Assembly (NCBI GenBank): GCA_014652975.1
Contig: BMZV01000001.1
Coordinates: forward strand, 248,001-312,000
Source of the DNA: Kocuria marina
GTDB taxonomy: Bacteria; Actinomycetota; Actinomycetes; Actinomycetales; Micrococcaceae
Length of the DNA: 64,000 nucleotides
Direction: 5' to 3'
Both the position numbers and the translations under genes were made by a program. Of the stretch, positions 38,413 through 48,171 are shown one piece after another. Each line of letters starts with the position of its first letter. The first letter of the stretch is position 1. The notes under the pieces were generated by a model. The model saw only the letters and a list, made by a program, of their open reading frames with translations, was not told the origin of the DNA and searched no databases.

Positions 38413-39102
38413 GTGACCCACATCGCCCTGCTCAGCACCGCCTCCCCCGCCGTGGAGTCCGCGCTGCCCGCGCTCGAGCTGCTGCCGCACCGGGTGCGGG
38501 TGCACGCCCCGGACGAGAGCAGTGGACTGACCGGGTCCGCGCGCCCGGACGTGGTGATCGTGGACGGCACCCGCAACCTCGTGACGGCGCGCAACACTGC
38601 CGTCTCCCTGTCCGGGCTCGAACGCCCGCTGCCCGTGCTCGTGACGGTGACCGAAGGCGGGATGGCGGCCGTGGCGCCGTCATGGTGCGTGAGCGACGTC
38701 CTGCTGCACACCGCGGGACCCGCCGAGATCGAGGCGCGGTTGCGCCTCGCGCTCGCCGACGCCGGGACGAACGCGCTCGAGAACGACGACGCCGTGATCC
38801 GCGCCGGGGCCGTGGTGATCGACGAGAACTCCTACACCGTGAAACTGGGCGGGCGGGCCCTGAACCTCACGTTCAAGGAATTCGAGCTGTTGAAGTTCCT
38901 GGCCCAGCACGCGGGCAGGGTGTTCACGCGCCACCAGTTGCTCTCCGAGGTGTGGGGCTACGACTACTACGGCGGGACGCGCACGGTGGACGTCCACATC
39001 CGTCGGCTGCGAGCCAAACTGGGTGCGGATCACGAGCACCTGATCACCACGGTGCGTAACGTGGGGTACAGCTACACCGCGGGCAGGGACCAGACGCCCT
39101 GA
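38413..39102 (+). CDS. OmpR/GlnR-like winged-helix response regulator
   Basis: This 229-residue protein starts at GTG. The N-terminal 120 residues form a degenerate receiver-like domain with a single Asp in DVVIVDGTRNL and little of the usual acidic pocket. The C-terminal domain is a PhoB-type winged helix (TFKEFELLKFLAQHAGRVFTR, then RTVDVHIRRLRAKLG). In mycobacteria the orphan regulator GlnR (Rv0818) sits beside mshD (Rv0819); the same arrangement here suggests a GlnR-type nitrogen regulator. A -10 TATACT lies at 38346-38351. Confidence 0.8.
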   Translation: MTHIALLSTASPAVESALPALELLPHRVRVHAPDESSGLTGSARPDVVIVDGTRNLVTARNTAVSLSGLERPLPVLVTVTEGGMAAVAPSWCVSDVLLHTAGPAEIEARLRLALADAGTNALENDDAVIRAGAVVIDENSYTVKLGGRALNLTFKEFELLKFLAQHAGRVFTRHQLLSEVWGYDYYGGTRTVDVHIRRLRAKLGADHEHLITTVRNVGYSYTAGRDQTP

Positions 39103-39134
39103 TCGCGCGCCATGACCCACCGAGGAGGCATCCC

Positions 39135-40046
39135 ATGTCCGTGACCGTGACCGCCCACGACGACATCCCGTTCCCCGACGATCTCGTGGCGCTCGCCGAG
39201 CGCGCCCACGCCGCGGACGGCGAACCGCCGTTCTCCGACCAGACCCTCGTGGACGTGCGCTCCGGCCGTGCGGGGGTCACGTGCGTCGCGGCCACCGACG
39301 GCGAGCGCCTCGTGGGTGCCGCGGTGGTCGTGCCGCAGCCGGATCGCGCGTCCACGTACACGGTGGAGCTCGTGGTGGACCCCGAGCACCGCAACCGGGG
39401 TGTGGCCACGGCGATCGCGGGGCAGCTGCGCGCTCAGCTGGACGGCACCGTGGAGGCCTGGGCCCACGGCAACCACGTGGCCGCGCAACGCCTCGCCGAG
39501 CTCCACGGTCTCGAGGCCGTGCGGGACCTCTACCAGCTCAAGCGCGCCGTGGCCGGCGCCGAGGACGTCCCCCTGCCCGTGGACCTACCGGAACATCTCG
39601 AGATCCGGGCGTTCGAGGTGGGCCGGGACGAGCAGTCGTGGTTGCGGGTCAACGCCGCGGCGTTCGCCGAGCACCCCGAACAGGGCCGCATGACGCTCGC
39701 CGATCTGCAGGAACGCGAGAACGAGTCGTGGTTCGATCCCCGGGGTTTCCTGCTCGCGGTCGCCGCGGACGACCCGGATGACGTCGCGGGCTTCCACTGG
39801 ACCAAGGTGCACCCGGCCTCGGGGGACGCCGCGGCCATCGGTGAGGTCTACGCCGTGGGGATCGCCCCGGACCACCAGGGCCACGGACTCGGCCGCGCCC
39901 TGACCGCGGCGGGCATCAACCACCTGGCCGAACAGGGGCTGGACGAGGTCATGCTGTACGTGGACGCGGACAACCCCGCGGCCGTGGCGCTGTACGAATC
40001 CCTGGGCTTCGAGCGCTGGCACGTGGACGTCATGTACCGCAGCTGA
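39135..40046 (+). CDS. mshD: mycothiol synthase
   Basis: This 303-residue protein has two GNAT domains, the second active-like with VGIAPDHQGHGLGRALTAAG and ending LYESLGFERWHVDVMYRS, typical of MshD. It acetylates the cysteine of Cys-GlcN-Ins to finish mycothiol, the low-molecular-weight thiol of actinobacteria. AGGAGG precedes the ATG. Its presence is good evidence for the host phylum. Confidence 0.95.
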   Translation: MSVTVTAHDDIPFPDDLVALAERAHAADGEPPFSDQTLVDVRSGRAGVTCVAATDGERLVGAAVVVPQPDRASTYTVELVVDPEHRNRGVATAIAGQLRAQLDGTVEAWAHGNHVAAQRLAELHGLEAVRDLYQLKRAVAGAEDVPLPVDLPEHLEIRAFEVGRDEQSWLRVNAAAFAEHPEQGRMTLADLQERENESWFDPRGFLLAVAADDPDDVAGFHWTKVHPASGDAAAIGEVYAVGIAPDHQGHGLGRALTAAGINHLAEQGLDEVMLYVDADNPAAVALYESLGFERWHVDVMYRS

Positions 40047-40120
40047 GACGGCTACGATCGTTACCGAACCCCGCCCGCGCCGCGCGGTCGAGTCGAGCGT
40101 CCGACTACGGAGAGCAGGTC

Positions 40121-41071
40121 ATGGCGAAGAACAAGACCCTGAGTAAGTACGACATCCTCGCCGCCGGCTGTGTGTGCTGGCGGGTGGTGGACGGCGAACT
40201 CCAGGTGTTGGTCATCCACCGCCCCCGCTACGACGACTGGTCCTGGCCCAAGGGCAAGCAAGACGACGGCGAGACGCTGCCGGAGACGGCCGTGCGCGAG
40301 CTGCGCGAGGAAACGGGGTTGCACATCACCCTGGGGGTCCACCTCGCGGACACCGAGTACACCGTCCGCGGTCATGACAAGCTCGTGCGCTACTGGGCCG
40401 CGGAGGTCTCCCCGTTCGCCCACACGTCCCCGGAGGACGACGAGGTGGACCGGATGAGCTGGTTGCCCGTGGCCCGGGCCCGCTCGATCCTGACCAACGA
40501 GGACGACACCGCTCCCCTGGACGAACTCGCCCGCCTGTACGCGCGGGCCTCCCTGGCCACCCGCCCCGTGATCGTGATCCGCCACGCCAAGGCCAAGCCG
40601 CGTTCCTCCTGGCAGCGCGCCGAGGGGGACCGCCCGCTCGCCGCCACGGGCAAGCGTCAGGCGCTCGCCGTGACCCGGTTGCTCGCCGCGTGGCAACCGA
40701 CGCGCGTGGTGACGTCCCCGTGGTTGCGCTGCATCTCCACCGTGGTGCCCTACGCCAAGAAGTACGGGATCAAGGTCAAGGAGCGCTCACAGCTGACGGA
40801 GGCCGCCCACAAGCGCCATCCCAAGCGCGCGGCCCAGGTCACCGAGCAGCTCTTCGACACCGAGCGTCCCGTGGTGCTGTGCACCCACCGCCCCGTGCTG
40901 CCCACCGTGTTGAAGGTGCTCGCCAAGCACCTGCCGCCCGCGCTCGCAGCGCAACTGCCGGACGCGGACCCGTACCTGAGCCCCGGTCAGATGATCGTGC
41001 TGCACATGCCCCGGGCCTCGCAGAGCGCCCGCGCCGTGGGCTTCGAGATCATTTCCCCGTTCGACGACTGA
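40121..41071 (+). CDS. Nudix hydrolase fused to a histidine phosphatase (MutT1-like)
   Basis: This 316-residue protein has an N-terminal Nudix domain with the full box starting [20 protein letters not shown] (45-64, continuing TG), and a C-terminal phosphohistidine-phosphatase domain beginning [12 protein letters not shown] at about 149. The same two-domain layout occurs in mycobacterial MutT1, which degrades 8-oxo-GTP and diadenosine polyphosphates. AGAGCAGG lies upstream of the ATG. Confidence 0.9.
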   Translation: MAKNKTLSKYDILAAGCVCWRVVDGELQVLVIHRPRYDDWSWPKGKQDDGETLPETAVRELREETGLHITLGVHLADTEYTVRGHDKLVRYWAAEVSPFAHTSPEDDEVDRMSWLPVARARSILTNEDDTAPLDELARLYARASLATRPVIVIRHAKAKPRSSWQRAEGDRPLAATGKRQALAVTRLLAAWQPTRVVTSPWLRCISTVVPYAKKYGIKVKERSQLTEAAHKRHPKRAAQVTEQLFDTERPVVLCTHRPVLPTVLKVLAKHLPPALAAQLPDADPYLSPGQMIVLHMPRASQSARAVGFEIISPFDD

Positions 41072-41208
41072 CACCACCCCGACCGCCGGGCCCCCGGCCC
41101 GCGTTCATGCCCACGCCGACGCCGCTGTCCCCACCCGGGCGCGCCCCGACCGTTCGTGAGGTGCGCGCCGCGCGGAGGCCGCCGCAGCGGCGTCGTGAGA
41201 GGAGACCC

Positions 41209-42027
41209 ATGCCCATCCCCACTCCCTACGAGGACCTCCTGCGGGACGTGCTCGAGAACGGGACCCCCAAGACGGACCGCACCGGCACGGGGACGCTGTC
41301 GGTTTTCGGACGCCAGATCCGCTACGACCTGGGCGGCTCCTTCCCCCTGCTGACCACCAAGCGCGTGCACTTCCGCTCGGTGGCGCTCGAGCTGCTGTGG
41401 TTCCTCTCTGGCTCCTCCAACGTGCGCTGGCTGCAGGAGCGCGGGGTGAGCATCTGGGACGAGTGGGCAGATGAGAACGGGGACCTGGGGCCCGTCTACG
41501 GCGTGCAGTGGCGCAGCTGGCCCGCCGGGCACGGGGAGACGATCGACCAGATTGCCCGCGTGGTCGAGTCCATCCGCACCACTCCGGACTCGCGCCGGCA
41601 CATGGTCACCGCGTGGAACCCCGCGGAGGTGGACCGGATGGCGCTGCCCCCGTGCCACGCGCTATTCCAGTTCTACGTGCAGCCGCGCGAGGACGGTCCG
41701 GACGCCCTGAGCTGCCAGCTGTACCAGCGTTCGGCGGACCTGTTCCTGGGCGTGCCATTCAACATCGCGTCCTACGCACTGCTCACCGTGATGGTCGCGC
41801 AGCAGTGCGATCTGGTCCCGGGTGAGTTCGTGTGGACCGGGGGTGACTGCCACATCTACTCCAACCATTTGGAGCAGGTGCGCACCCAGCTCGCGCGTGA
41901 GCCCTACCCGTACCCCCGGTTGCAGTTGCGCCGGCGCCCGGAGTCGATCTTCGACTACGAGTTCGAGGACTTCGAGGTGCTCGACTACCAGCACCACCCC
42001 GGTATCAAGGCCCCGGTGGCGGTATGA
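41209..42027 (+). CDS. thyA: thymidylate synthase
   Basis: This 272-residue enzyme methylates dUMP with methylene-tetrahydrofolate. The catalytic cysteine is Cys149 in [12 protein letters not shown], and the C-terminal IKAPVAV is canonical. GAGAGGAG precedes the ATG. It overlaps folA by four bases, pairing the producer and recycler of dihydrofolate. The 137 bases ahead of it show no clear promoter. Confidence 0.98.
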   Translation: MPIPTPYEDLLRDVLENGTPKTDRTGTGTLSVFGRQIRYDLGGSFPLLTTKRVHFRSVALELLWFLSGSSNVRWLQERGVSIWDEWADENGDLGPVYGVQWRSWPAGHGETIDQIARVVESIRTTPDSRRHMVTAWNPAEVDRMALPPCHALFQFYVQPREDGPDALSCQLYQRSADLFLGVPFNIASYALLTVMVAQQCDLVPGEFVWTGGDCHIYSNHLEQVRTQLAREPYPYPRLQLRRRPESIFDYEFEDFEVLDYQHHPGIKAPVAV

Positions 42028-42770
42028 ACGGGGACGTCGTGAACGGGCAAGGCTCGGACGCGCTCGCCGCGATCGTGGCTCCCGCAAAGAGTGAGCGGCG
42101 CCCGAACGGCGAGAGCAACGTCGCCGTGGGCGGGATCTGGGCGCAGTCCCCGGACGGCGTGATCGGGGCGGACGGCAGCATCCCGTGGCACGTGCCCGAG
42201 GACCTGAGGTTCTTCTCCCGCACCACCGTGGGACACCCGGTGATCATGGGTCGGCGCACGTGGGAGTCCTTCCCTGAGCGTTTCCGGCCCCTGCCGGGCC
42301 GGCCCAACATCGTGATCACCTCCCGTCCGGACTCGGTGCCCGCGGACGGTTCGCGGGTGTGGGCCGTGGACTCGTACGACGCCGCCGTGGCCCTCGCGCT
42401 GCGCCTGCTGCCCCCGGCCCCCGGCGCCGACGACGCCGCGCCCGCCGGGACCTCGTCGCGCACCGACGCTGCCTCCTCGGACGGGCCATCGCTCGTGCCG
42501 GGGACCGCGCGCGAGATCTGGGTGATCGGCGGCCCGGGGGTGTGGCGCGAGGCCGCCGCGTACGCTCCGCTGCCCCTGACCCGGGCGCTCGTGACCACCA
42601 TCGAGCTGGACGTCACCGGCGACACCCACGCCCCACACCTCGACGACGAGTGGGCGCGGCGCGAGGTCGCGGACTGGGCCGAGTCCGCCAAGGGGGTCCG
42701 TTACCGGATCGACGAATACACGCGCGGTGCCGCGACCGGGACCGTGACCAGGGGCGATGGGATAGCGTGA
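42024..42770 (+). CDS. folA: dihydrofolate reductase with N-terminal extension and insertion
   Basis: This 248-residue protein overlaps the thyA stop (ATGA). The enzyme core starts near residue 34 ([20 protein letters not shown]) and has [11 protein letters not shown] with the catalytic acid Asp after Glu, GRRTWESFP and the cofactor loop VIGGPGVW. It is longer than the usual 160-180 residues because of a 33-residue polar N-terminal extension and a roughly 35-residue Ala/Ser/Asp-rich insertion before the last strands. Confidence 0.93.
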   Translation: MNGDVVNGQGSDALAAIVAPAKSERRPNGESNVAVGGIWAQSPDGVIGADGSIPWHVPEDLRFFSRTTVGHPVIMGRRTWESFPERFRPLPGRPNIVITSRPDSVPADGSRVWAVDSYDAAVALALRLLPPAPGADDAAPAGTSSRTDAASSDGPSLVPGTAREIWVIGGPGVWREAAAYAPLPLTRALVTTIELDVTGDTHAPHLDDEWARREVADWAESAKGVRYRIDEYTRGAATGTVTRGDGIA

Positions 42771-42803
42771 TGGGACACACAGCTCGAGATGGAGGTCCCC
42801 GCC

Positions 42804-43148
42804 GTGACGACTGAACCCACACCGCAGATCAACAACAGCCCGGACCTGAAGGTGGTCCCCAACCACGACGCTTCACGTTACGAATTGTGGGACGGGGAGC
42901 AGTACATCGGGTTCCTGGGCGTGGAGGTGCTCGAGGACGGCACCGTGGACCTGCAGCACACGATCATCTCGGAGGCCTTCGGCCGCCGCGGATACGCGCG
43001 GACACTGGTCACGCGCGTGCTGGACGACTACCGGCAGCGCGGCCTCAAGGTCCGGGTCACGTGCAGTTACATCCAGGACTACATGCGTCGCTTCCCGTCC
43101 TACCGGGAGCTGCTGGCCACCACCCCGGACCCGCGGACTCGGGGCTGA
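42804..43148 (+). CDS. small GNAT-like N-acetyltransferase (YjdJ type)
   Basis: This 114-residue protein starts at GTG with GGAGG eight bases upstream; an ATG 15 bases earlier overlaps that ribosome site and is not used. It has the compact GNAT fold of the YjdJ/Gcn5-related type, with YELWDGEQYIGFLG, HTIISEAFGRRGYARTLV as the acetyl-CoA-binding stretch and a final RRFPSYRELL. The substrate is unknown. It lies between folA and asd. Confidence 0.8.
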   Translation: MTTEPTPQINNSPDLKVVPNHDASRYELWDGEQYIGFLGVEVLEDGTVDLQHTIISEAFGRRGYARTLVTRVLDDYRQRGLKVRVTCSYIQDYMRRFPSYRELLATTPDPRTRG

Positions 43149-43175
43149 ACACGGTGCCTCGTTAGACTGGGGCGC

Positions 43176-44312
43176 ATGACTTCACAACCCGCCGCCGTAG
43201 GTTTCATCGGATGGCGCGGCATGGTGGGCTCCGTGCTCATGGACCGCCTGCGCGCCGAGAACGATTTCGCCCAGCTCGATCCCGTGTTCTTCTCCACCTC
43301 CAATGCGGGGGGTCCGGCCCCCTCGGTCGGGAGCGCCGGGGATCCTGGTGTGCTGCAGGACGCCCACGATCTCGAGGCACTCTCCACGTTGCCCATCCTG
43401 GTCACGACCCAGGGCGGGGACTACACCAAGGCCGTGCACAGTGAGCTGCGCAAGAACGGCTGGGACGGCATCTGGATCGACGCCGCCTCCACGCTGCGCA
43501 TGAACGACGACGCCGTGATCGTGCTGGACCCCGTCAACCGGGACGTCATCGACGCCGCCCTGGACCGCGGCGTCAAGGACTTCGTGGGAGGCAACTGCAC
43601 CGTCTCGTGCATGCTCATGGGGCTGGGCGGGCTGTTCCGCAACGAGCTCGTGGAATGGGCCACGTCCATGACGTACCAGGCCGCTTCCGGTGGCGGTGCG
43701 CGCCACATGCGCGAGGTCATCCAGCAGTTCGGGGACATCCACGCGAGCGTCGCCGACCCGTTGGCGGATCCCGCCTCCGCGATCCTGGAGATCGACCGCG
43801 CCGTGCTCGCCAAGCAGCGCGGCGGTGAGCTGGACACCACCCAGTTCGGGGTCCCGCTGTCCGGGTCCCTGATCCCCTGGATCGACGCCGATCTGGGTAA
43901 CGGCCAGTCCCGCGAGGAGTGGAAGGCCGAGGCGGAGACCAACAAGATCCTGGGCCGCTCCGGGGACCGGACCATCCCGGTGGACGGGTTGTGCGTGCGG
44001 ATCGCCGCGATGCGTTCCCACTCCCAGGCGCTGACCGTCAAGCTGCGCGAGGAGGTCCCCGTCGCGGAGATCGAGCGCTTGCTGGACGCGGACAACGAAT
44101 GGGCCACCGTGGTGCCCAATACCAAGGAGGACTCCATGCGGGACCTCACGCCGGTGGCCGCCTCCGGGTCCCTGCAGATCCCGGTGGGGCGTATCCGTAC
44201 CATGTCCATGGGACCGCAGTACATCTCCGCGTTCACCGTGGGCGACCAGTTGCTGTGGGGCGCGGCGGAGCCCGTGCGGCGCATGCTCAAGATCGCCACG
44301 GGAACCCTCTGA
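43176..44312 (+). CDS. asd: aspartate-semialdehyde dehydrogenase
   Basis: This 378-residue enzyme begins [18 protein letters not shown] and has the catalytic Cys141 in [17 protein letters not shown]. It reduces aspartyl phosphate on the way to lysine, diaminopimelate, threonine and methionine. Length and motifs are those of the E. coli-type enzyme, not of the roughly 345-residue VALVGATGAVG type common in actinobacteria. TAGACT at 43163-43168 lies seven bases before the ATG, so the mRNA is probably leaderless. Confidence 0.95.
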   Translation: MTSQPAAVGFIGWRGMVGSVLMDRLRAENDFAQLDPVFFSTSNAGGPAPSVGSAGDPGVLQDAHDLEALSTLPILVTTQGGDYTKAVHSELRKNGWDGIWIDAASTLRMNDDAVIVLDPVNRDVIDAALDRGVKDFVGGNCTVSCMLMGLGGLFRNELVEWATSMTYQAASGGGARHMREVIQQFGDIHASVADPLADPASAILEIDRAVLAKQRGGELDTTQFGVPLSGSLIPWIDADLGNGQSREEWKAEAETNKILGRSGDRTIPVDGLCVRIAAMRSHSQALTVKLREEVPVAEIERLLDADNEWATVVPNTKEDSMRDLTPVAASGSLQIPVGRIRTMSMGPQYISAFTVGDQLLWGAAEPVRRMLKIATGTL

Positions 44313-44379
44313 TCATGAGGTTCTGATCCGGGCGTTTCGGTGCGCGCGTTGATCCGCGCGTTCGATGGGGTTCCCGGAC

Positions 44380-44787
44380 CTAGCGAGGATCTTCAGGGGT
44401 CGTGGCCCGCATGTGCCGCGGCCCCTGCACCATGGTGTGGGGCTTGTCCCGGGCACGCCGGTAGCGCCACTGCGCCATGATGTTGGCCCACCACCGCCAT
44501 GCACGCAGCGCGACTTGCTTGATCCGCTGATTCAGCCGGTGGGCCCATTCGAACTCGGTGCTCCAGATCCCCAGCCCCAGGAAGATCGCAAGCCACCCGG
44601 GCCCGGGCGTCACGAGCATCACGATCCCCGCGAGCACGAACACCCCGCCGAGCACGATCACGGTGGCCTTGTGCAGGACCCGCAGCACGGGGTGGCGCTC
44701 GGACCACGCGCGCAGCCGCAGCACCGCCCGGTGCACCCGGCCCCCGCGTTCGCCGCGCTCGATCTCCTCGTGCAGCTCGGAACTCAT
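44380..44787 (-). CDS. PGPGW-motif transmembrane protein (TIGR02611 type)
   Basis: This 135-residue protein has two closely spaced membrane segments around TVIVLGGVFVLAGIVMLVTP, then PGPGWLAIFLGLGIWSTEFEWA, the signature of a widespread family of unknown function. N- and C-termini are polar and basic. It lies 88 bases after murB on the same strand and converges with asd. Confidence 0.85.
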   Translation of the reverse strand: MSSELHEEIERGERGGRVHRAVLRLRAWSERHPVLRVLHKATVIVLGGVFVLAGIVMLVTPGPGWLAIFLGLGIWSTEFEWAHRLNQRIKQVALRAWRWWANIMAQWRYRRARDKPHTMVQGPRHMRATTPEDPR

Positions 44788-44875
44788 GCGCGCGTCCCAC
44801 TCAGGTGGTGCGACGCGCCGGCGCCGCTCGCCCCGATCATCACGACTGTTCCGTTCGTCCCATGGGTCGCGCTCG

Positions 44876-46009
44876 TCAGAGCGACAGCCCGATCAGCACG
44901 GGCTCGGGGGCCAGTCGTACGCCGAAGACCTGTTCCACGCCGCGCTGTACCGTGCTCGCGACGGCGGCGACGTCCTCCCCGGAAGCGGTGCCCCGGTTCG
45001 TCATGGCCAGCGTGTGCTTGCCGGACAGCGCCGCGCGTCCTCCGGCGACCTCCCCGCCGTCCAGGTCCAACAGCTCGTTTCGGGTGCCCAGCAGCCCGAA
45101 TCCCTTGCCGAAACCGGCGTGGTCGATCAACCACGCCGCGGAGAATTTCACCGCACCGGGAACTTCCTGTCCCGTGGCGTCCAGGACCGGGTAGCGGGGG
45201 GCGTCCGCGGGGATCCGATCCGTGAGTTCGTCCTCCGGGACCACCGGATTGGTGAAGAAGGACCCAGTGCTGAACGTGTCCCTGTCCTCGGGGTCCAGGA
45301 CCATGCCCTTACCCGCTCGCAGTCGCAGCACGGTGTCCCTCACGGTCGCGAGCGGTGCGCTCTGGCCCGTCTCGACCCCGAGAGCGGCGGCCAACTGGGC
45401 GTAGCGCACGGGCATCGACTGCTCCTGCCTGCGCAGGCGGAACGTCACGGACAACACCACGTAGCGCGGTGAACCGTGAGTCATGCTGCGTTTGAGCAGG
45501 GAGTCACGGTAGGAGAATTCCAGGTCCGCGAAACCGAACGTGAGCTCCTTCCGGGCTTCCCGGTCCCACACCCGCACCCGCACGATGCACTGGGAGACCT
45601 CCGCGCCGTACGCGCCCACGTTCTGCACCGGCGTGGCACCCGTGGTGCCCGGGATCCCGGCCAGGGTCTCCAGACCGGCAAGCCCGCGCTGCACCGTCTC
45701 CCGAACGGTGTCCTCCCACGGCTCTCCCGCGGCGACGTCCACGAGCGCCGTCTCCGAGTCGCGGTCGGCCGAGCCGTCCTCGTCCGTGACCGTGATCCCG
45801 CGCGTGGCCACGTGCACCACGGTTCCTGCGAACGGCTGATCGGAGGCGAGGATGTTGGAGCCGCCGCCCACGATCAACACGCGCTCACCGGCGTCGTCGG
45901 CGTGGGAGACCGCGTCGACGAGTTCCGCTTCCGTGGTCACCTCCACGACCTTCTCGGCGGGGCCCCCCACGGCCGTGGTCGTGAGGTGGGACAGGCGTGG
46001 TGCGTTCAT
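44876..46009 (-). CDS. murB: UDP-N-acetylmuramate dehydrogenase
   Basis: This 377-residue flavoprotein reduces the enolpyruvyl group of UDP-GlcNAc to give UDP-MurNAc for peptidoglycan. Visible motifs are NTTAVGGPA-like LTTTAVGGPA, VGGGSNIL, GIPGTTGATPVQNVGAYG and the active-site serine segment TGSFFTNP. The start lacks a ribosome site; TAGAGT eight bases upstream could give a leaderless mRNA. It follows the two MaoC-type genes on the same strand. Confidence 0.95.
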   Translation of the reverse strand: MNAPRLSHLTTTAVGGPAEKVVEVTTEAELVDAVSHADDAGERVLIVGGGSNILASDQPFAGTVVHVATRGITVTDEDGSADRDSETALVDVAAGEPWEDTVRETVQRGLAGLETLAGIPGTTGATPVQNVGAYGAEVSQCIVRVRVWDREARKELTFGFADLEFSYRDSLLKRSMTHGSPRYVVLSVTFRLRRQEQSMPVRYAQLAAALGVETGQSAPLATVRDTVLRLRAGKGMVLDPEDRDTFSTGSFFTNPVVPEDELTDRIPADAPRYPVLDATGQEVPGAVKFSAAWLIDHAGFGKGFGLLGTRNELLDLDGGEVAGGRAALSGKHTLAMTNRGTASGEDVAAVASTVQRGVEQVFGVRLAPEPVLIGLSL

Positions 46010-46020
46010 GAGGCACCACT

Positions 46021-46503
46021 CTAGTGCGGGAACTGCACAACCGCCTGAGCCTTGACGAGCACCTTGAGCTCCTTGGCCTCGGCTGGATCCGTATCCGGTT
46101 CGGAAAGGTCCGGAGCGGTCACGGTGAGGTCCACGCGCACCGTACGCGCCTCGGGATCCACGACTCCGATCACCCCGCTCACGGTCAGCGCGGTGCCCGG
46201 GACCACGCGGTCCTCGAACGCGTTGGGGACCACCACGGGCTTGCTGAACCGGGTCTGGTAGTCCACCACGGCGCCGGGATCGCCAGCCCACTCGGTCACC
46301 AGCGCCACGGCCGCACCCATGGTGAACATCCCGTGGGCGATCACGTTGGGCAAGCCCACGCCCTGCGCGAAATCCTGGTTCCAGTGGATCGGGTTGAAGT
46401 CACCAGACGCGCCCGCATAACGCACCAGGTCCGCGCGCGAGACCTCCACGCGGCGCTCCCCGATGGACTGACCCTTCTCGAGCTCGTCGAACGTGATGTT
46501 CAC
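46021..46503 (-). CDS. MaoC-type (R)-hydroxyacyl dehydratase, HadB-like
   Basis: This 160-residue hot-dog-fold protein starts at GTG overlapping the stop of the gene before it. The hydratase motif YAGASGDFNPIHWNQDFA carries the catalytic Asp-His pair, followed by IAHGMFTMG. It resembles the catalytic subunit of the mycobacterial HadAB dehydratase. It acts with the HadA-like protein in a fatty-acid chain cycle, the details of which in this host are unknown. Confidence 0.88.
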   Translation of the reverse strand: MNITFDELEKGQSIGERRVEVSRADLVRYAGASGDFNPIHWNQDFAQGVGLPNVIAHGMFTMGAAVALVTEWAGDPGAVVDYQTRFSKPVVVPNAFEDRVVPGTALTVSGVIGVVDPEARTVRVDLTVTAPDLSEPDTDPAEAKELKVLVKAQAVVQFPH

Positions 46504-46949
46504 TGGTCCTCCCCGCGTACCAACAACGACGACACGGTGGTCGCCACCTTCTCCCCCGACACCGTGGTGATCTCCACGCGAGAGGTCACCATGGCCCCGG
46601 ATCCCAGGGGACGCACGTTGTCCACCGTGACCGCGGCGGTCAGCTCGTCCCCGGCGACCACGGGGCGGTGATGCGTGAACCGCTGGTCCGCGTGCACTAC
46701 GCGCGAGAAGTCGATCCCGGCCTCGGGATCGTTGACCAGGGCGGCGTCGGCCCGCTGGGACACAATGATCGCGAAGGTGGGCGGGGCCACGAGGTCCGCG
46801 TACCCGGCAGCGCGCGCCGCGGCGACGTCGTGGTGGGCGGCGTCCATGGCGTGGACGGCGCTCGCGAACTCGCGGATCTTCTCGCGGCCCACGAGGTACG
46901 GGGGGATGGACGGGTAGGTCCTGCCCACCACGTCGGCGGATATGGCCAT
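46500..46949 (-). CDS. MaoC-type dehydratase, HadA-like
   Basis: This 149-residue protein (MAISADVVGRTYPSIPPYLV) is the partner of the HadB-like gene and overlaps it by four bases. It has the MaoC N-terminal fold without the catalytic Asp-His pair, as in HadA. GAGGAG lies four bases before the ATG. In many actinobacteria hadAB follows tRNA-Thr, tRNA-Met and rpmG; here the upstream neighbour is a pstS remnant. Confidence 0.85.
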   Translation of the reverse strand: MAISADVVGRTYPSIPPYLVGREKIREFASAVHAMDAAHHDVAAARAAGYADLVAPPTFAIIVSQRADAALVNDPEAGIDFSRVVHADQRFTHHRPVVAGDELTAAVTVDNVRPLGSGAMVTSRVEITTVSGEKVATTVSSLLVRGEDQ

Positions 46950-46984
46950 GACTCTCCTCGATCGCTGGGAAGAATTTCTCCCAG

Positions 46985-47815
46985 AGTACTGGGCGAGCGG
47001 GCCCGCACGAACTACCGGGGCCGTGCACGCGCTCGTCCAGCCGCGCCCGGGCCTGCGCGTAGGCGTCCTCGGACAGCGGGTAGAAGAACGCCCGCGGCAC
47101 GATCGAGGGGCCGTGGTCCAGCAGGTGACGGACGTAGTCCTCCACCGCGGGGTTCTCCTCGAGCGCGGTGCGCGAAACGTCGACGTGGAGTTCACGGCCG
47201 AGCGGGTAGCGCCCGGAGACCACGGACTCCCGGTCCGATGCCACGCCGTCCACGGACAGCGTGGTGATCCGGTTGCGACCCCCTCGGGTGCCGCGAGGTA
47301 GTTGTCGACCCCCATGAAGGCCAGGGAGTACGGTGCCTCGGCGGCCCAGTGCGCGACCTGCGCGAGGTCCGCACTGTGCTCGTAGTCCTCGCGGATGGCC
47401 CCGGGTTCCCCGTTGACCTTCTGGGTGAAATCGAGGAACCTCCCGGACCCCTGGTTGCGACCGAACAGGTCCATGGGCTCGTGGGGCCAGCCTTCCCGCA
47501 GGTCCGACCACGTGTCCACCGAGGATCCCGGTTCCCAGATCCGCCGCAGCTCCGCCATCATGATGTCCCGGACGGCCTCGTTCTGCTCGTTGGCGATCAG
47601 CACGATCGCGTCCAGGGCAATGGGCAGTTCCACGTACTCCACGCCGTTGTCCGCGCACGCCGCGCGGAAGTCCACGGGGTCCTCGGGGCCCGGGATGGGG
47701 GTCGAGGCGTTGTTGATGTCCGATTCACCCGCGCAGAACTTCTCGAACCCGTTGTTGCTGCCCTCGGACGAGATCTGCGCGTTCGTGCCCGATTCCCGCA
47801 CGGCCATCGCTTCTT
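46985..47815 (-). pseudogene. remnant of a PstS-like phosphate-binding protein gene
   Basis: On the minus strand one frame from about 47815 reads GFEKFCAGESDINNASTPI, LPIALDAIVLIANEQN, GSGRFLDFTQ and FMGVDNYLAAPEG, the body of PstS. At about 47279 it breaks. The next frame continues RNRITTLSVDG and SGRYPLGRELHVDV, then YVRHLLDHGP. The break lies in a run of five G residues where a sixth G would restore the frame. The signal peptide and first strand are missing and the C-terminus has no stop, so both ends are also truncated. Confidence 0.8.
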
Positions 47816-48135
47816 CCCCGCTTCCCGGTCGGTGCTCGCGGCGCCCCGTCCGCGGCGTCGTCCGCCCGCTCGCCCCACGGCCTGCCGGCACGCTGCTCAC
47901 GCACCGCGCCGCGTACGAACGCGCCCACCGCCCGCCAATCGACCCGGGCCTCTTCGAGCAACGTGGCCAGCCTGTCGATCTCGCGGTGCTGGGCCTCACG
48001 TTCCTGGGACGTCTCGCGCCATTGCCGACGCCGCTCCAGCTCCTCTCGCAGCCGGGCCACCCGTTCCTCGGCGCCGGCGATCAGTTGCAGCAGTTCTCGT
48101 TGGTCCGTCGAGGTGGACGGGTGTTCGGGGTTCAT
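47725..48135 (-). CDS. coiled-coil protein, probably truncated at its C-terminus
   Basis: This 136-residue frame starts at ATG 48135. Residues 12-60 form a strongly charged heptad-like helix (QLIAGAEERVARLREELERR and beyond). From about residue 100 onward the frame runs out of phase across the first part of the pstS remnant, where the sequence looks like chance coding. I read it as a real gene whose original C-terminus was lost in the deletion that also clipped pstS. Function unknown. Confidence 0.5.
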   Translation of the reverse strand: MNPEHPSTSTDQRELLQLIAGAEERVARLREELERRRQWRETSQEREAQHREIDRLATLLEEARVDWRAVGAFVRGAVREQRAGRPWGERADDAADGAPRAPTGKRGRSDGRAGIGHERADLVRGQQQRVREVLRG

Positions 48136-48171
48136 GCGGTCGCTCTCCTCGGCGCTCGATGTGGCTCGCGA

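Noticed and set aside
46021..47658. A single 545-codon frame covering hadB and part of pstS
   Set aside because: It joins a real gene to a remnant only because no stop occurs in a GC-rich gap; the GTG at 46503 is the hadB start.
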